In this document: piece by piece, positions 25,960 to 36,080 of the stretch
Layout: each line of letters starts with the position of its first letter
How positions within the stretch are numbered: position 1 is the stretch's first letter
NCBI GenBank assembly: GCA_023544645.1
Contig: JAMJFO010000002.1
Coordinates: 1-64,000, forward strand
From: Desulfobulbaceae bacterium
Lineage (GTDB): Bacteria; Desulfobacterota; Desulfobulbia; Desulfobulbales; Desulfobulbaceae
Length of the DNA stretch: 64,000 nt
Direction of reading: 5' to 3'
The notes under the pieces: generated by a model
Seen by the model: only the letters and a program-made list of their open reading frames with translations
Databases searched by the model: none
What the model was told of the DNA's origin: nothing
Program-made: the position numbers and the translations under genes

Positions 25960-27099
25960 TTATCTTTTTCGTTTTCCCTTCCTGCCGCCTCCATACAGGG
26001 CGTCCACCGTGCCCTCGACATTGTCCTCCATGAGCAGCAGGGGCAGGCCGTGACGGCCGAGAATCTCCTGCGGCTTGTTACCGGCATGGCCGGCCAGGAG
26101 GGCAAAGCAGTCATCCAGGATCGCGGCCACCTGCTGCCAGCGGTTGTCGCCGGTGCCTGGCTCCGGCAGATCACGTGCTTGGAGCAGGCAGGGCAGGCCG
26201 TCTTCCCTCGGCCCATAGATCAGGGCCTTGATGGCCTGGCCGAGGTGAAGATCGATATCCATGCCGTTGGCGCTGAGCACTGCAACATTGGGCCTGGCTC
26301 CGGTGGGCCTGGGCATGGCGCCCTGGCTGGCCAGGGGGATGACGTCGTCCCGGTCTGCCGCCGTCTCCAGGCTTACAGCCTTGAAATGCCGGCCTGCTTT
26401 CTTCGCCAGGGTTGCCATAACTTCTGCCGGGGACCGGTGGACCTGCTCTTCCCCTTTCAACAATGCTTTTCCGGGCAGCAGGGTAATTGATTCCGCTCCG
26501 AGGCCTGAAGCCCGGCAAGAAATTTCTTCAACTTCATTATCATTGACCCCACCGTAGACCGTAGTCCGGATGGAGACAGATATGCCGGCCGCCCTGCAGG
26601 CAGCGATACCCCTGGCTTGCTCGTCAACCAGGATGTCTGCTGCCCTGGCAAGGGGAGTGTTCCGTTTTCCCGGCCGGATCCAGGTGTACAATTTTCGGAC
26701 CGTTTGCGGATCAACAGCGTCCATGAGCAGAGTGACCCGGGAAACTCCATATTCAGCCATTTGCGCGGCGTGTTCGGCAAGGCCCAGGCCCAGGGTTGTC
26801 AACCCCACGGGCAGATCAGGATATTTTTTCCTCAGCAAGGTCAAAATATCCTCGGTCATGGACCATGTGGCCAGGGGGTCGCCGGGGCCGTTCAGGTCCA
26901 GCCCGGCGACGCTGTTTCCTCGAGCCTCCAGGTCTGCAATCCCGGCAAGTGCCTCATAAAACGGCGCTGCCGGGAGCGGTTTGTCCTCTTTGCAGAAACG
27001 GCTGCGGGCCGCTGCCTGCGGGGCCGCAGCCAGGGTGAGCCACACCGGTGCCCTGCAGTTGCATCCCTTGGGGGTGTCGGGAAAGGGAATGATGGTCAC
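25960..27099 (-). CDS. NifB-like protein lacking two of three radical SAM cysteines, with C-terminal NifX-like domain
   Basis: Protein of 379 residues. The middle (about 60-250) follows NifB closely: GLDLNGPGDPLA, LTTLGLGLAEHAAQMAEYGV, VTLLMDAVDPQTVRKLYTWI, GGVNDNEVEEI. The CxxxCxxC loop that binds the SAM [4Fe-4S] cluster in NifB (context P-x-C-N-I-Q-C-N-x-C) is replaced by PQAAARSRFC at residues 27-36: first Cys to Ala, second to Ser, only the last kept. Residues 270-379 resemble the NifX/NafY iron-molybdenum cofactor-binding domain (NVAVLSANGMDIDLHLGQA). It may bind or carry a cofactor precursor rather than make it. It follows nifK by about 50 bases. A functional NifB must lie elsewhere if the organism fixes nitrogen. 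Confidence 0.82.
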   Translation of the reverse strand: MTIIPFPDTPKGCNCRAPVWLTLAAAPQAAARSRFCKEDKPLPAAPFYEALAGIADLEARGNSVAGLDLNGPGDPLATWSMTEDILTLLRKKYPDLPVGLTTLGLGLAEHAAQMAEYGVSRVTLLMDAVDPQTVRKLYTWIRPGKRNTPLARAADILVDEQARGIAACRAAGISVSIRTTVYGGVNDNEVEEISCRASGLGAESITLLPGKALLKGEEQVHRSPAEVMATLAKKAGRHFKAVSLETAADRDDVIPLASQGAMPRPTGARPNVAVLSANGMDIDLHLGQAIKALIYGPREDGLPCLLQARDLPEPGTGDNRWQQVAAILDDCFALLAGHAGNKPQEILGRHGLPLLLMEDNVEGTVDALYGGGRKGKRKR

Positions 27100-27151
27100 G
27101 TCGCCCTCTTTTTATTATGGGGGCGGATTTATTATCCGTCCCCGGTTTCAG

Positions 27152-28525
27152 TTACAGGACCAGTTCAAATTTTTCTTCCGGATCGTCCCGGTCCTTGCGG
27201 TCGAGCAGGACCCCGAGGATCTTCTCCAGCAGCCTGAGTCCGCCCTTGTAGCCCACGGTGGGGAAATACTGGTGGCCCTGCCGGTCCAGGATGGGAAAGC
27301 CCCAGCGCACGTAAGGCAGATCTTCGTCCCGTGCAATATACTTGCAGTAGGTGTTGCCGATGATCAGATCGACCGGCTTGTTCTTGATCCACTGGTGGAG
27401 CAGGAACATGTCGCCCTTGGCCTTGACGTTGACCTCACAGCCCATGTCCCTGGTAAGCTCCCTGATTCGTTTCTCAAACTTCTTGCCCGGGGTGCCCGTG
27501 ACCACGTGGATGGGGCACATGTCCATGGATACCAGGAATTCGGTCATGGCAATAAGCTGATCCGGATCACCCACCAGGGCCACCTTTTTCCCGTACAGGT
27601 ACTGGTGCATATCCGAGATCATGTCCACCAGTTGGCCGCGTTCGTGCATAATCTCCTCGGGAATATTCACCCCGGCGATGGTCCTGAGCGCATCGATAAA
27701 ACGATCGGTGGCCTTGAGGCCAAAGGGCATATCGAGCACGCTGCAGGGCACCTTGTGTTTGGTGTCAAGCCAGCGGGCCGCATCAGCAGAACACCATTCC
27801 CCCAAGGCAAGGGTGCCCCTGGAGTCACCGGTGCTTTTCAATTCGGCAACGGTTGTCCCTCCTTCCGGGAACATCTTGTACTCGCCGGAGAGCGGCCCGT
27901 TGAGAACGCCGGAAGTGTCCGGAAACAGGATGGTCTTGACCCCGATCAGGCTGGTGAGTCGTTTGAGTTCTTCCATATCAGCAGGTTCCACCCAGCCGGG
28001 GATGATATTGACCTTGCCGTTCTTCCTGCCGGTGGGCTCGGCCATCATGGCCATGGATTTGACCATGCTGGAAAAACCGGTGACATGGGAGCCGGCATAG
28101 CTCGGGGTGGAGGCGCTGATGACGTGTTTGCCCTCGGGTATCTTGCCTTCCCTCTCTGCCTTTTTCTTGATCTGGGGGAGATCGTCGCCGATGGTTTCGG
28201 ACAGACAGGTGGTATGGATGGCGATAACCTCGGGGTTGTACACCGTAAATATGTTATTGATGGCCTGCAGCATATTGGCCTGGCCACCGAAAACCGAGGC
28301 GCCCTCGGTGAACGAGCTGGTGCCGGCGGAAATCGGCTCCTTGTAGTGCCGGGTCAAGGTACTGCGGTGATAGGCGCAGCAGCCCTGGGAGCCATGGCTG
28401 TGCGGCAGGCATCCGTGGATGCCCAGGGATGCGTACATGGCGCCGATGGGCTGGCAGGTCTTGGCCGGGTTGATGGTCAGGGCCTTGCGCTTGGTTATTT
28501 CTGTAGGGGTATGTCGTAATAACAT
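27152..28525 (-). CDS. nifK: Nitrogenase molybdenum-iron protein beta chain
   Basis: Protein of 457 residues, the shorter NifK type of anaerobes (Azotobacter NifK is about 520 residues). P-cluster cysteines are visible in TCQPIGAMYASLG, HGSQGCCAYHRS and TTCLSETIGDDL (about residues 23-115). Pairs with NifD in the alpha2-beta2 dinitrogenase. The gene follows nifD on the minus strand with 96 bases between, and precedes the NifB-like gene. Confidence 0.95.
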   Translation of the reverse strand: MLLRHTPTEITKRKALTINPAKTCQPIGAMYASLGIHGCLPHSHGSQGCCAYHRSTLTRHYKEPISAGTSSFTEGASVFGGQANMLQAINNIFTVYNPEVIAIHTTCLSETIGDDLPQIKKKAEREGKIPEGKHVISASTPSYAGSHVTGFSSMVKSMAMMAEPTGRKNGKVNIIPGWVEPADMEELKRLTSLIGVKTILFPDTSGVLNGPLSGEYKMFPEGGTTVAELKSTGDSRGTLALGEWCSADAARWLDTKHKVPCSVLDMPFGLKATDRFIDALRTIAGVNIPEEIMHERGQLVDMISDMHQYLYGKKVALVGDPDQLIAMTEFLVSMDMCPIHVVTGTPGKKFEKRIRELTRDMGCEVNVKAKGDMFLLHQWIKNKPVDLIIGNTYCKYIARDEDLPYVRWGFPILDRQGHQYFPTVGYKGGLRLLEKILGVLLDRKDRDDPEEKFELVL

Positions 28526-28621
28526 TTTAAAAACCTCTGGTTTTGGTGTTTAGTTGTTTAGGCTATAGGCTGTTAGGTATTTTCTAAACACCTTCAGCCT
28601 AATCAGCTAAAAGGCTTTATT

Positions 28622-30262
28622 TCATTCCCAGTTATAGGAAGCCGACAGCTGCGGGTTCTCCTGCCAGGGGGCCTTCATGTAGCCCCAGACCCTGGAGTTC
28701 ACCAGCCGGTCGATTTCCCGGTAAAAGTTGATCGCGCCCTGGAAGCCTGCATAGGGGCCGCCGGAGTCGTAGCTGTGCAGCTGCTTCATCGGCACGCCCA
28801 GCTTCTGGATGGAGTATTTTTCCTTGATGCCGGCGCAGAAGATGTCCGGCTTCATCAGTTCCACCAGTTTCTCCGCCTCGTACTGGTTAAGGTCGTCGAT
28901 AATCAGGGTGCCTTTGTCCATGTCCGGGGCCAGGCCATCGTACTCCTTGAACCTGTATCCGGCCTTTTCCAGGGCTTTCATTTCCTTGTCGCTCTTGCGC
29001 GGCTTGAAACGGGTTTCGTCCGGTTCAACCTCGATCTCTTCGATATTGCGGCTGTCGGCATCAAGCTTGATATTCGGCAGCACCTGGCGGCCCTCGTAAT
29101 CATCCTGATGGGCGAACTCATAGCCGGCCGAGATGGTCTTCATTCCCAGTTCGGCAAAAAGGTCCTGGTAGTGATGGGCCCGGGAGCCGCCGACAAACAT
29201 CATGGCGGTCTTGCCTTCGGTCCGGGGGGTGATAACGGCCAGGGCCGCTTCCACCTCGGGCATTTCCTCGGTAATGACTTCTTCCACCTGGTCGATCAGC
29301 TCCTGCTCGCCGAAATACTCGGCGATCTTGCGCAGGCTTCTGGCCGTGGATCTTGCGCCGATGAAATTCACCTTGATCCAGGGAATCCCGTATCTGGTCT
29401 CCATCATGTCCGCCACATAGTTGATGGACCGGTGGCACATGACCGCGTTGAGATCAGCCGTGTGGGCTGAGGCAAACTGGTCATAGGTGGAGTTGCCGGA
29501 AAAGGTCGAGATGCAGGTAATCCCGCATTTTTTGAAGATCCGGTCAATTTCGAAACCATCTCCACCGATGTTGTATTCGCCCAGAAGGTTGATCTTGTAT
29601 TTCCCTGGCTTCTCCGTGTCATTTTCGCCGACGATATGCCGAAAAACCTGGTTGTTGGCAATATGATGGCCTGCGGACTGGCTGACGCCTTTGTAGCCCT
29701 CGCAGCTGAAGGCATACACATTGCAGTCGCCCAGCTTTTCCTTCATGTTGGCGGTGACGGTGTGGATATCATCCCCGATCAGGCCTACCGGACAGGTGGC
29801 AAACACCGCTATTGATTTGGGATGATAGAGATCATATGCTTCCTGGATCGCCGCGGCCAGTTTCTTCTCGCCGCCGAAGATGATGTCCTGCTCCTGCATG
29901 TCCGTGGAAAAGCAGTAGGGCATATAATTTTCGCCATCCGGCCCGGCTTCGGTCTGGTTGCGCCTGGTCAGCCAGGAATAAAATCCGCAGCCGATGGGGC
30001 CGTGGGTTATGTTGACGATGTCCCGGGTGGGTCCCATGATAACACCCTTGCAGCCGGCGTATGTGCAGCCGCGCATGGTGATGATGCCCGGTATGGTGCG
30101 CACGTTGGCCGTAAGCGACGGGGTCTCCTTCTGCAGGGCCTCGTTGATCATTATCTGTTTGGCCCGTTTGCGGGCGACCTTGGGGGGATATTTCTCAAGG
30201 AGTTCCGTCTTGATATCGGCAGGCTCCCACTGCACCAGCTTTTTTTTCGTTGTTGTTGCCAT
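28622..30262 (-). CDS. nifD: Nitrogenase molybdenum-iron protein alpha chain
   Basis: Protein of 546 residues. P-cluster ligands lie in RGCTYAGCKG, HGPIGCGFYSW and SCEGYKGVSQSAGHH. FeMo-cofactor ligands are the Cys in KKCGITCISTFSGNSTYD and the His in MKQLHSYDSGGPYAGFQGA. The protein carries an extra stretch (about residues 385-435, acidic, EEIEVEPDETRFKPRKSDKE) like the insertion of Clostridium-type NifD, which marks a Group II/III anaerobe enzyme. Catalyses N2 reduction with NifK, receiving electrons from NifH. Confidence 0.96.
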   Translation of the reverse strand: MATTTKKKLVQWEPADIKTELLEKYPPKVARKRAKQIMINEALQKETPSLTANVRTIPGIITMRGCTYAGCKGVIMGPTRDIVNITHGPIGCGFYSWLTRRNQTEAGPDGENYMPYCFSTDMQEQDIIFGGEKKLAAAIQEAYDLYHPKSIAVFATCPVGLIGDDIHTVTANMKEKLGDCNVYAFSCEGYKGVSQSAGHHIANNQVFRHIVGENDTEKPGKYKINLLGEYNIGGDGFEIDRIFKKCGITCISTFSGNSTYDQFASAHTADLNAVMCHRSINYVADMMETRYGIPWIKVNFIGARSTARSLRKIAEYFGEQELIDQVEEVITEEMPEVEAALAVITPRTEGKTAMMFVGGSRAHHYQDLFAELGMKTISAGYEFAHQDDYEGRQVLPNIKLDADSRNIEEIEVEPDETRFKPRKSDKEMKALEKAGYRFKEYDGLAPDMDKGTLIIDDLNQYEAEKLVELMKPDIFCAGIKEKYSIQKLGVPMKQLHSYDSGGPYAGFQGAINFYREIDRLVNSRVWGYMKAPWQENPQLSASYNWE

Positions 30263-30280
30263 TTTTGTCTCCTTGTATGC

Positions 30281-30655
30281 TCAGGCGATGGACCTGGCGC
30301 CGGTTTCACCAGTCCGCACCCGGACGGCATCGCTCAGGGGGACCACGAATACCTTGCCGTCGCCCGGTCTGCCGGTCTGGTTGGTGTTGATAATCGTTTC
30401 AACAACACAGGCAACCTGATCGTCTTCGACAACAGCTGTTACCAGCCGCTTGGGATACAGTTTGCCCTTTTCGCCGAGCAGCGCCGCTGCTTCGATATAT
30501 CCCTGCTCGGCCCCTTCCAGCACCTCGGGATTGGCAAAACCCTTGCCCCGGCCTTGCGCCTCGTGGGCAAAGAATGCGTCAATGCCGCAGTCGGTCAATG
30601 CCTGCTTGGTCTGGTTCATCATGTTTATGCGCACTACGGCGATAACCTCTTTCAT
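30281..30655 (-). CDS. nifI2: Nitrogenase-associated PII-family regulator NifI2
   Basis: PII-like protein of 124 residues. Typical PII core: KEVIAVVRINMMNQTKQAL at the start, T-loop region from about 38 to 65, then VVEDDQVACVVETIINTNQTGRPGDGKVFVVPL. In methanogens and clostridia NifI1 and NifI2 form a complex that binds dinitrogenase and turns it off after ammonium; ATP and 2-oxoglutarate relieve it. That role is assumed here from family and position between nifH and nifD. ATG overlaps the nifI1 stop by 4 bases. Confidence 0.92.
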   Translation of the reverse strand: MKEVIAVVRINMMNQTKQALTDCGIDAFFAHEAQGRGKGFANPEVLEGAEQGYIEAAALLGEKGKLYPKRLVTAVVEDDQVACVVETIINTNQTGRPGDGKVFVVPLSDAVRVRTGETGARSIA

Positions 30656-31008
30656 GCCGGGACCTCCTCGGTGGCAGCTACGGCATCCAATGCGCCGGTG
30701 CTGATGGTGTAGGATTCCTCCACTTGGCTGACAAATATCTTGCCGTCGCCGAATGCTCCCTTTTCACCGCTCTTGGCTGTTTTGAGGATGGTATCAATGA
30801 CAAACTGCTTGTCTTCGTCGTTGACCACGCTCATCAGCATGACTTTTGGTATTTCATCATAGGTGATATCGCCGATCTTGATGCCGCGTTGTTTTCCGCG
30901 GCCGGCTACCGAATATTTTGTCACTGCGGGAAAACCAGCGTCCATGAGGGCGGCGAGTACCGCATCTGCTTTTTCCGGCCGGATTATCGATCTGATCATT
31001 ATCATCAT
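30652..31008 (-). CDS. nifI1: Nitrogenase-associated PII-family regulator NifI1
   Basis: PII-like protein of 118 residues with MIRSIIRPEKADAVLAALMDAGFPAVTKYSVAGRGKQRG at its N-terminus (shown in part here: residues 4-42) and DGKIFVSQVEESYTI near the end. Lies directly after nifH, the invariant position of nifI1. Partner of NifI2 in switching off nitrogenase. An alternative start three codons later (second ATG) is possible. Confidence 0.92.
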   Translation of the reverse strand: MMIMIRSIIRPEKADAVLAALMDAGFPAVTKYSVAGRGKQRGIKIGDITYDEIPKVMLMSVVNDEDKQFVIDTILKTAKSGEKGAFGDGKIFVSQVEESYTISTGALDAVAATEEVPA

Positions 31009-31049
31009 TGTTTCGTCTCCATGTATGTAAACAGTGGTAATTCTTTTTC

Positions 31050-31883
<834 letters not shown>

Positions 31884-31996
31884 TCACCTCCGGTATAAAA
31901 TTGAACATGACCGGTCTCTGCCGGCTCTCATTTCGGGCAACAGGCCCTGACCATGGAAATAGAGCCACGGACAGCAGCGCAGTTGATCTCTTTATC

Positions 31997-32011
31997 GCAA
32001 AGGGCATGCCA
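31997..32011 (-). promoter_or_regulatory. Sigma-54 promoter of the nifH operon
   Basis: Read on the minus strand: TGGCATGCCCTTTGC, with GG (-24) and GC (-12) separated by exactly 10 bases, matching the consensus TGGCAC-N5-TTGC. It lies about 117 bases before the nifH ATG, and a NifA site lies about 100 bases further upstream. NifA is encoded divergently. This makes sigma-54/NifA control of the nif operon likely. Confidence 0.82.
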
Positions 32012-32109
32012 TATGGCATAACTTTCTGATTGTCTTTTTGAAACAACAGTTTAGGTGATGGTGGACTTGTAGAACGGCGAATACAGCTCTGGAAACGCCT
32101 GTTCCGGAT

Positions 32110-32125
32110 TGTTGCTAATGTTACA
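32110..32125 (-). promoter_or_regulatory. NifA upstream activator site
   Basis: TGT (32110-32112), ten bases, ACA (32123-32125): exact TGT-N10-ACA. It is about 100 bases upstream of the -24 element of nifH, within the usual range for looping by IHF. Confidence 0.7.
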
Positions 32126-32489
32126 TTCAGGAAGGAAGTCGACATTTTTGTAGACCGGGTTAACCCTGGCGGGATGAATGCAGCGCCAGTCCTTCCGGGT
32201 CTGGCCGCAAGCAGTATCATCCTGGCCAGACAGGCAGAAACATGCGCGGCTTCCGTCGCTGTGCGTGACAATTTTGTCAACAATATGGCCGGAGGATATG
32301 GAAATATTTCAAATATGTAACAAAAAAAACGAGGGTAAGGCGCGTCTCGTAATATTATAATATATTGTTTTTCTTGTATTTTTTTTGAAAAAATGGGCGC
32401 AAGGGGGTCAATGGAACGGAATTTGCTTGTTCTGCAGCAATAAGCAATCTCAGGATGTAATCCATGGATATACGTTGGTGAAACGCGCA

Positions 32490-34109
32490 ATGCATACTGG
32501 TGAGGCAGGAAAAAATAAAGACAGGTCGCTGAGCTGCGAAACAGCGGTTCTGGAAGTGGAGGCACTGCACAGGATTGCCCGGTTGATCAGCACGGTTGTG
32601 CATCTCGACTCAACGCTTTCGGATATACTTCAGGTGCTGCATGAAACCCTGCAGATGGAAAGGGCGACCCTGGTCCTGCTGGACGAAAAAGGCAGAAATC
32701 TTACCATCAGGGCCTCGTACGGTTTATCGGTGGAAGAGGAGCAGCGGGGAGTATACAGCCCGCAGGAAGGGGTGGTGGGGCGTGTCTTCAAGAGCGGATG
32801 CCCTTTCATCGTGCCCGATATCAACAGTGAACCTCTGTTCCTGAACCGTACCGGCGCGCGTGACCGGATAAAAAAATCGACCATTTCATTTATCGGCGTA
32901 CCGATCATCCTTAAGGCGGAGGTCGTCGGTGTGCTGACGGTTGACCGGCTTTTCGGGCCTGAAATTTCATTTGAAGAAGACGTGAGATTTCTTACGGTCC
33001 TGGCCACACTTGTCGCCCAGTTTCTCAGCCTCCACCGCGCCATCAACAGGGACAGAGCCCGGCTGGTTAATGAAAACCGCAACCTGAAGGCCGAACTGCA
33101 TGGCCGCTACAGCAGGCATTACATCATCGGCCATTCCAAACCCATGCAGGAGGTGTTCTGGACCATTGAAAAAGTGGCGCCGAGCAACGCCACGGTCCTC
33201 ATGACCGGTGAATCGGGAACAGGGAAAGAGTTGGTTGCGAGGGCGATTCACCAGTCCAGCCGGCGAAAAGATAATCCCTTTATTAAAGTCAATTGCGCCG
33301 CCCTGCCGGAAAATCTGCTGGAAAGTGAACTTTTCGGCCACGAAAAAGGGGCTTTCACCGATGCTGTGATATCCAAGCCAGGAAGGTTTGAACTGGCCCA
33401 TTCCGGGACATTGTTTCTTGATGAAATAGGTGAGCTGCCCCTGGCGCTGCAGGCAAAAATTCTCCGGGTGCTCCAGGAAAAACAATTTGAAAGGGTTGGC
33501 GGCACCCGGACATTGAATGCGGATGTGCGCATCCTGGCGGCAACCAATGTTGAGCTTGAAGAAGCGGTGAAGATGGGATGTTTCCGCGGCGATTTGTTCT
33601 ACAGGCTCAATGTGGTGCCGATCAGCCTGCCTCCCCTGCGAAGGAGGGCCGAGGATATTCCTTTGCTGCTTGATCATTTTCTCCAGGCGAGCAACAGGCG
33701 CAATGATAAGAATATGCGGATGAGCAGGGAGTTTCTCGATTTTCTCACCAGATATCCCTGGCCCGGCAATGTGCGTGAACTGCAGAACCTCATCGAGCGG
33801 CTGGTCATCCTGGCTGAAAACGAGGTGATCAAGGTAAGCGATCTGCCGCATTCTGTTTTGTATTATGAGGCAAGCCGTCTGCCCGAGCCGCCCGGCAATC
33901 CGTTTTCCCGCCCGGTCCATGAAGAGGTTCCGGACCAGGAAAGGCATTCTCTCCGATCACTTGAGGATATGGAGCGCCGCGAAGTTGAAACAGCGCTGAA
34001 GCGTCACGGCTGGGTGCAGGCCCGGGCCGCGAGGGAACTGGGGCTGACCCAGCGCCAGATCGGCTACCGTATTAAAAAATACGGACTTACGCGGCCGAGG
34101 ATGTTTTAA
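32490..34109 (+). CDS. nifA: NifA, sigma-54-dependent activator of nif genes
   Basis: Activator of about 539 residues from ATG 32490; the frame is open further upstream (GTG 32478 and earlier) and no ribosome site decides the start. N-terminal GAF domain (about residues 25-170, [21 protein letters not shown] in part), central AAA+ domain with Walker [25 protein letters not shown] (GAFTDA instead of GAFTGA) and [10 protein letters not shown], and a C-terminal Fis-like helix-turn-helix ([20 protein letters not shown]). The interdomain cysteines of oxygen-sensitive NifA proteins are absent. Transcribed away from nifH; its end overlaps the end of nifV by 23 bases. Confidence 0.9.
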   Translation: MHTGEAGKNKDRSLSCETAVLEVEALHRIARLISTVVHLDSTLSDILQVLHETLQMERATLVLLDEKGRNLTIRASYGLSVEEEQRGVYSPQEGVVGRVFKSGCPFIVPDINSEPLFLNRTGARDRIKKSTISFIGVPIILKAEVVGVLTVDRLFGPEISFEEDVRFLTVLATLVAQFLSLHRAINRDRARLVNENRNLKAELHGRYSRHYIIGHSKPMQEVFWTIEKVAPSNATVLMTGESGTGKELVARAIHQSSRRKDNPFIKVNCAALPENLLESELFGHEKGAFTDAVISKPGRFELAHSGTLFLDEIGELPLALQAKILRVLQEKQFERVGGTRTLNADVRILAATNVELEEAVKMGCFRGDLFYRLNVVPISLPPLRRRAEDIPLLLDHFLQASNRRNDKNMRMSREFLDFLTRYPWPGNVRELQNLIERLVILAENEVIKVSDLPHSVLYYEASRLPEPPGNPFSRPVHEEVPDQERHSLRSLEDMERREVETALKRHGWVQARAARELGLTQRQIGYRIKKYGLTRPRMF

Positions 34110-35241
34110 TCAATCCTTTGGCCAGGGCGAGCAGTTCCAGGGCCTGTTCGTTCAGTGGATTTTTTCTTGAACCGGCTGCCCGTCGGATATCAACTGCAAT
34201 CTCCTCCGCCTCATCATCCGATATATTGAATCCCAGTGATGCCAGTCTGTTTCTGACCGCGCCCCGGCCGGTTTTGCCGCCAAAGAGCAGGGTTCGGCTC
34301 CGTCCCAGCAACAGGGGGTTGTACGGTTCGTAGGTGTTGGGATCCGCGGATAACCCCTGGACATGCAGGCCGGTTTCGCAGGTGAATATTTTGTCCCCCA
34401 CCATCGGATGGCTGGCGGATATCACTACACCGGCCGCTTCCGCCACGGTATCGCACAGATTACGCAGGAATTCCGGCCTGTATCGATCAACCCTCTCCAT
34501 GATGCTCAGGTACCCTGTGAGCTCTTCCAGGCGGCAGTTGCCGGCCCGCTCTCCCAGGCCGAGCACTGTCGCGTCTACCCATTGGGCGCCGGCCTCAAGG
34601 GCCGCAACAGCATTACCTGTGGCCATGCCGAAGTCGTTGTGGGTGTGAACTCCGATGGGGATGGGGGTAGTGGCCTGAAGTGCCTGTACCAGGCGGGCAA
34701 TCATTGCCGGCGAGGCAATTCCGACGGTATCGGCCAGGCGCAGGCGCGAGGCGCCTGCCCGGCTGATGACCTCAACGGCCTGGTGGAGAAAGTCCGGATC
34801 AGCCCTGGTCGCGTCTTCCAGTCCAACGGAGACAGTCGCAAACCCGAGTTCCAGCGCATTTGTTATGGAGCGGTCAAGGTTTTCCAGTACCCACTGCCGG
34901 TCACGATGAAGCTTTTCCTGCAGGTGGATGTCTGATACCGGCATGCAGAGCGACAGGGTGTCGGGATTGCAGCGGGCCGCGAATTGTATATCTTCCGTGA
35001 GGCATCTGCTCCAGAGGGAAATCCGGCTCGTTCCCCGGGCAATAAGCGCAGCCTCATTAACAAGCGAAAGGAGTTCGGGTGACCGCGGCGTTGCCACGCC
35101 GATTTCAATTTCATCCACCCCTGATGCGGCAAGGAGCTGCACAATCTTGAGCTTCTGCTCGCGGGAGAAGCTGACCCCCGGAGTCTGCTCACCCTCCCGG
35201 AGGGTGGAATCTATTATTCCTGCAAGCGTAAAATCCCTCAT
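34087..35241 (-). CDS. nifV: Homocitrate synthase NifV
   Basis: Protein of 384 residues of the DRE-TIM (LeuA/homocitrate synthase) family: [16 protein letters not shown] at the N-terminus (metal-binding Asp and catalytic Arg-Glu), [23 protein letters not shown] (metal-binding HxH, shown in part), and [14 protein letters not shown]. Makes homocitrate, the organic ligand of FeMo-cofactor, from acetyl-CoA and 2-oxoglutarate. The assignment to NifV rather than LeuA/CimA rests on length (no C-terminal regulatory domain) and on nif neighbours. Converges on nifA with a 23-base overlap. Confidence 0.9.
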   Translation of the reverse strand: MRDFTLAGIIDSTLREGEQTPGVSFSREQKLKIVQLLAASGVDEIEIGVATPRSPELLSLVNEAALIARGTSRISLWSRCLTEDIQFAARCNPDTLSLCMPVSDIHLQEKLHRDRQWVLENLDRSITNALELGFATVSVGLEDATRADPDFLHQAVEVISRAGASRLRLADTVGIASPAMIARLVQALQATTPIPIGVHTHNDFGMATGNAVAALEAGAQWVDATVLGLGERAGNCRLEELTGYLSIMERVDRYRPEFLRNLCDTVAEAAGVVISASHPMVGDKIFTCETGLHVQGLSADPNTYEPYNPLLLGRSRTLLFGGKTGRGAVRNRLASLGFNISDDEAEEIAVDIRRAAGSRKNPLNEQALELLALAKGLIKTSSAA

Positions 35242-35978
35242 CTGACTTCAGCGCCCTGGCCGGCCGCTCCTCAAAGTGTATTTGGTTGATAAAGGTTATG
35301 TGATTACCGCTTATCCTCAGTTCGTGCGAAAACCAAGCTATTTTTCTCCCTCTCCCCCGAAACGGGGGAGAGGGGCGGGGTGAGGGGGTAAATACGGTAT
35401 ACCGGGAAGTTAACCCTCTCCTATCCCCTATCTCATTGGAGAATTGTTAAAAATTCTTTTGACCGAGCTTTAGCGGTATTCAAGAAAGTTTATGTTGCCT
35501 GAAAATTTGATTGCAAGACGCATGCAAGATTGAGGGAAAAAGGTGAGTCCAGGATGTTTTTCCGGTTCACCGCGCATGGTTTCCCGATTGTATATGAACA
35601 GGAATAGTAGGATTACGCGCTATTAGTGCCTGTTCTTTTCATCTCTTTTATCGTTATTTGTTCCTCCCACGGCTTCTTTTGATAGAAATTTCCTATTTGA
35701 CCCATAGGAGATAATTTTGTAAATAGCGTGTGTTGAAATAAATTTTAAACTCAGCCCCAGGCAAAAATGACATATTTTCATCACTCATCTTACTGATTAT
35801 TGCGTCTGACACGTCACCCGGTCCGGGTGGCGCGGATGACAGGCGCAATGCTCCCTTTTCCCCTTCTCCGTTGAACTCGCCCCTCAAGTAAGGGCTTCAA
35901 CCCATCAGGGATCAAGGATGCAGGCGACCTGTCTTTTCAGGCAAAAAATGCATCTGATCCATGAAGGAGGAAGCTCTC
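35242..35978. other. Intergenic region before the selenium gene set
   Basis: About 740 bases between nifV (minus, starting at 35241) and the short peptide before selD. No convincing gene on either strand. Contains a perfect GC-rich hairpin (35348-35374), a GTTGAA/TTCAAC stem with inner GCCC/GGGC (35870-35901), and CACCCG/CGGGTG (about 35814-35828). The latter two may be leader structures of the selD transcript. Confidence 0.5.
35348..35374. repeat. GC-rich palindrome, dispersed-repeat type
   Basis: CCCTCTCCCCCG (35348-35359) and CGGGGGAGAGGG (35363-35374) form a perfect 12-bp stem with loop AAA, continued by GGCGGGGTGAGGGGG. This type of sequence recurs in many bacterial genomes as a dispersed palindromic repeat; no poly-T follows on the plus strand. 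Confidence 0.5.
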
Positions 35979-36080
35979 ATGAATGCTCCAGCTCCAAGCT
36001 GCCAGGCCGTTATTGTACTGGTCCATGATAACTGCGCAAAATCGCTGAACATCCGGCACCAGGCAGGTGAAACAGTATGA
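35979..36080 (+). CDS. Short peptide translationally coupled to selD
   Basis: A 33-codon frame with a strong ribosome site (AAGGAGG, 8 bases before ATG 35979) that ends in TGA overlapping the selD ATG (ATGA at 36077-36080). The peptide begins MNAPAPSCQAVIVLVHDNC and has two cysteines. selD has no good ribosome site of its own, so coupling through this frame may set selD expression. No family recognised; it may be a leader peptide only. Confidence 0.45.
   Translation: MNAPAPSCQAVIVLVHDNCAKSLNIRHQAGETV

Noticed and set aside
26981-28519. 512-codon open frame on the plus strand opposite nifK
   Set aside because: Shadow of the high-GC third codon positions of nifK; nifK has all P-cluster motifs and the plus frame shows no family features.
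35693-35887. 64-codon minus-strand frame before selD
   Set aside because: No ribosome site or recognisable features; AT-rich tail.
35805-35905. Possible riboswitch or tRNA-Sec before selD
   Set aside because: Hairpins exist, but no TTCA anticodon stem, T-loop GGTTCGA or known riboswitch core could be found.
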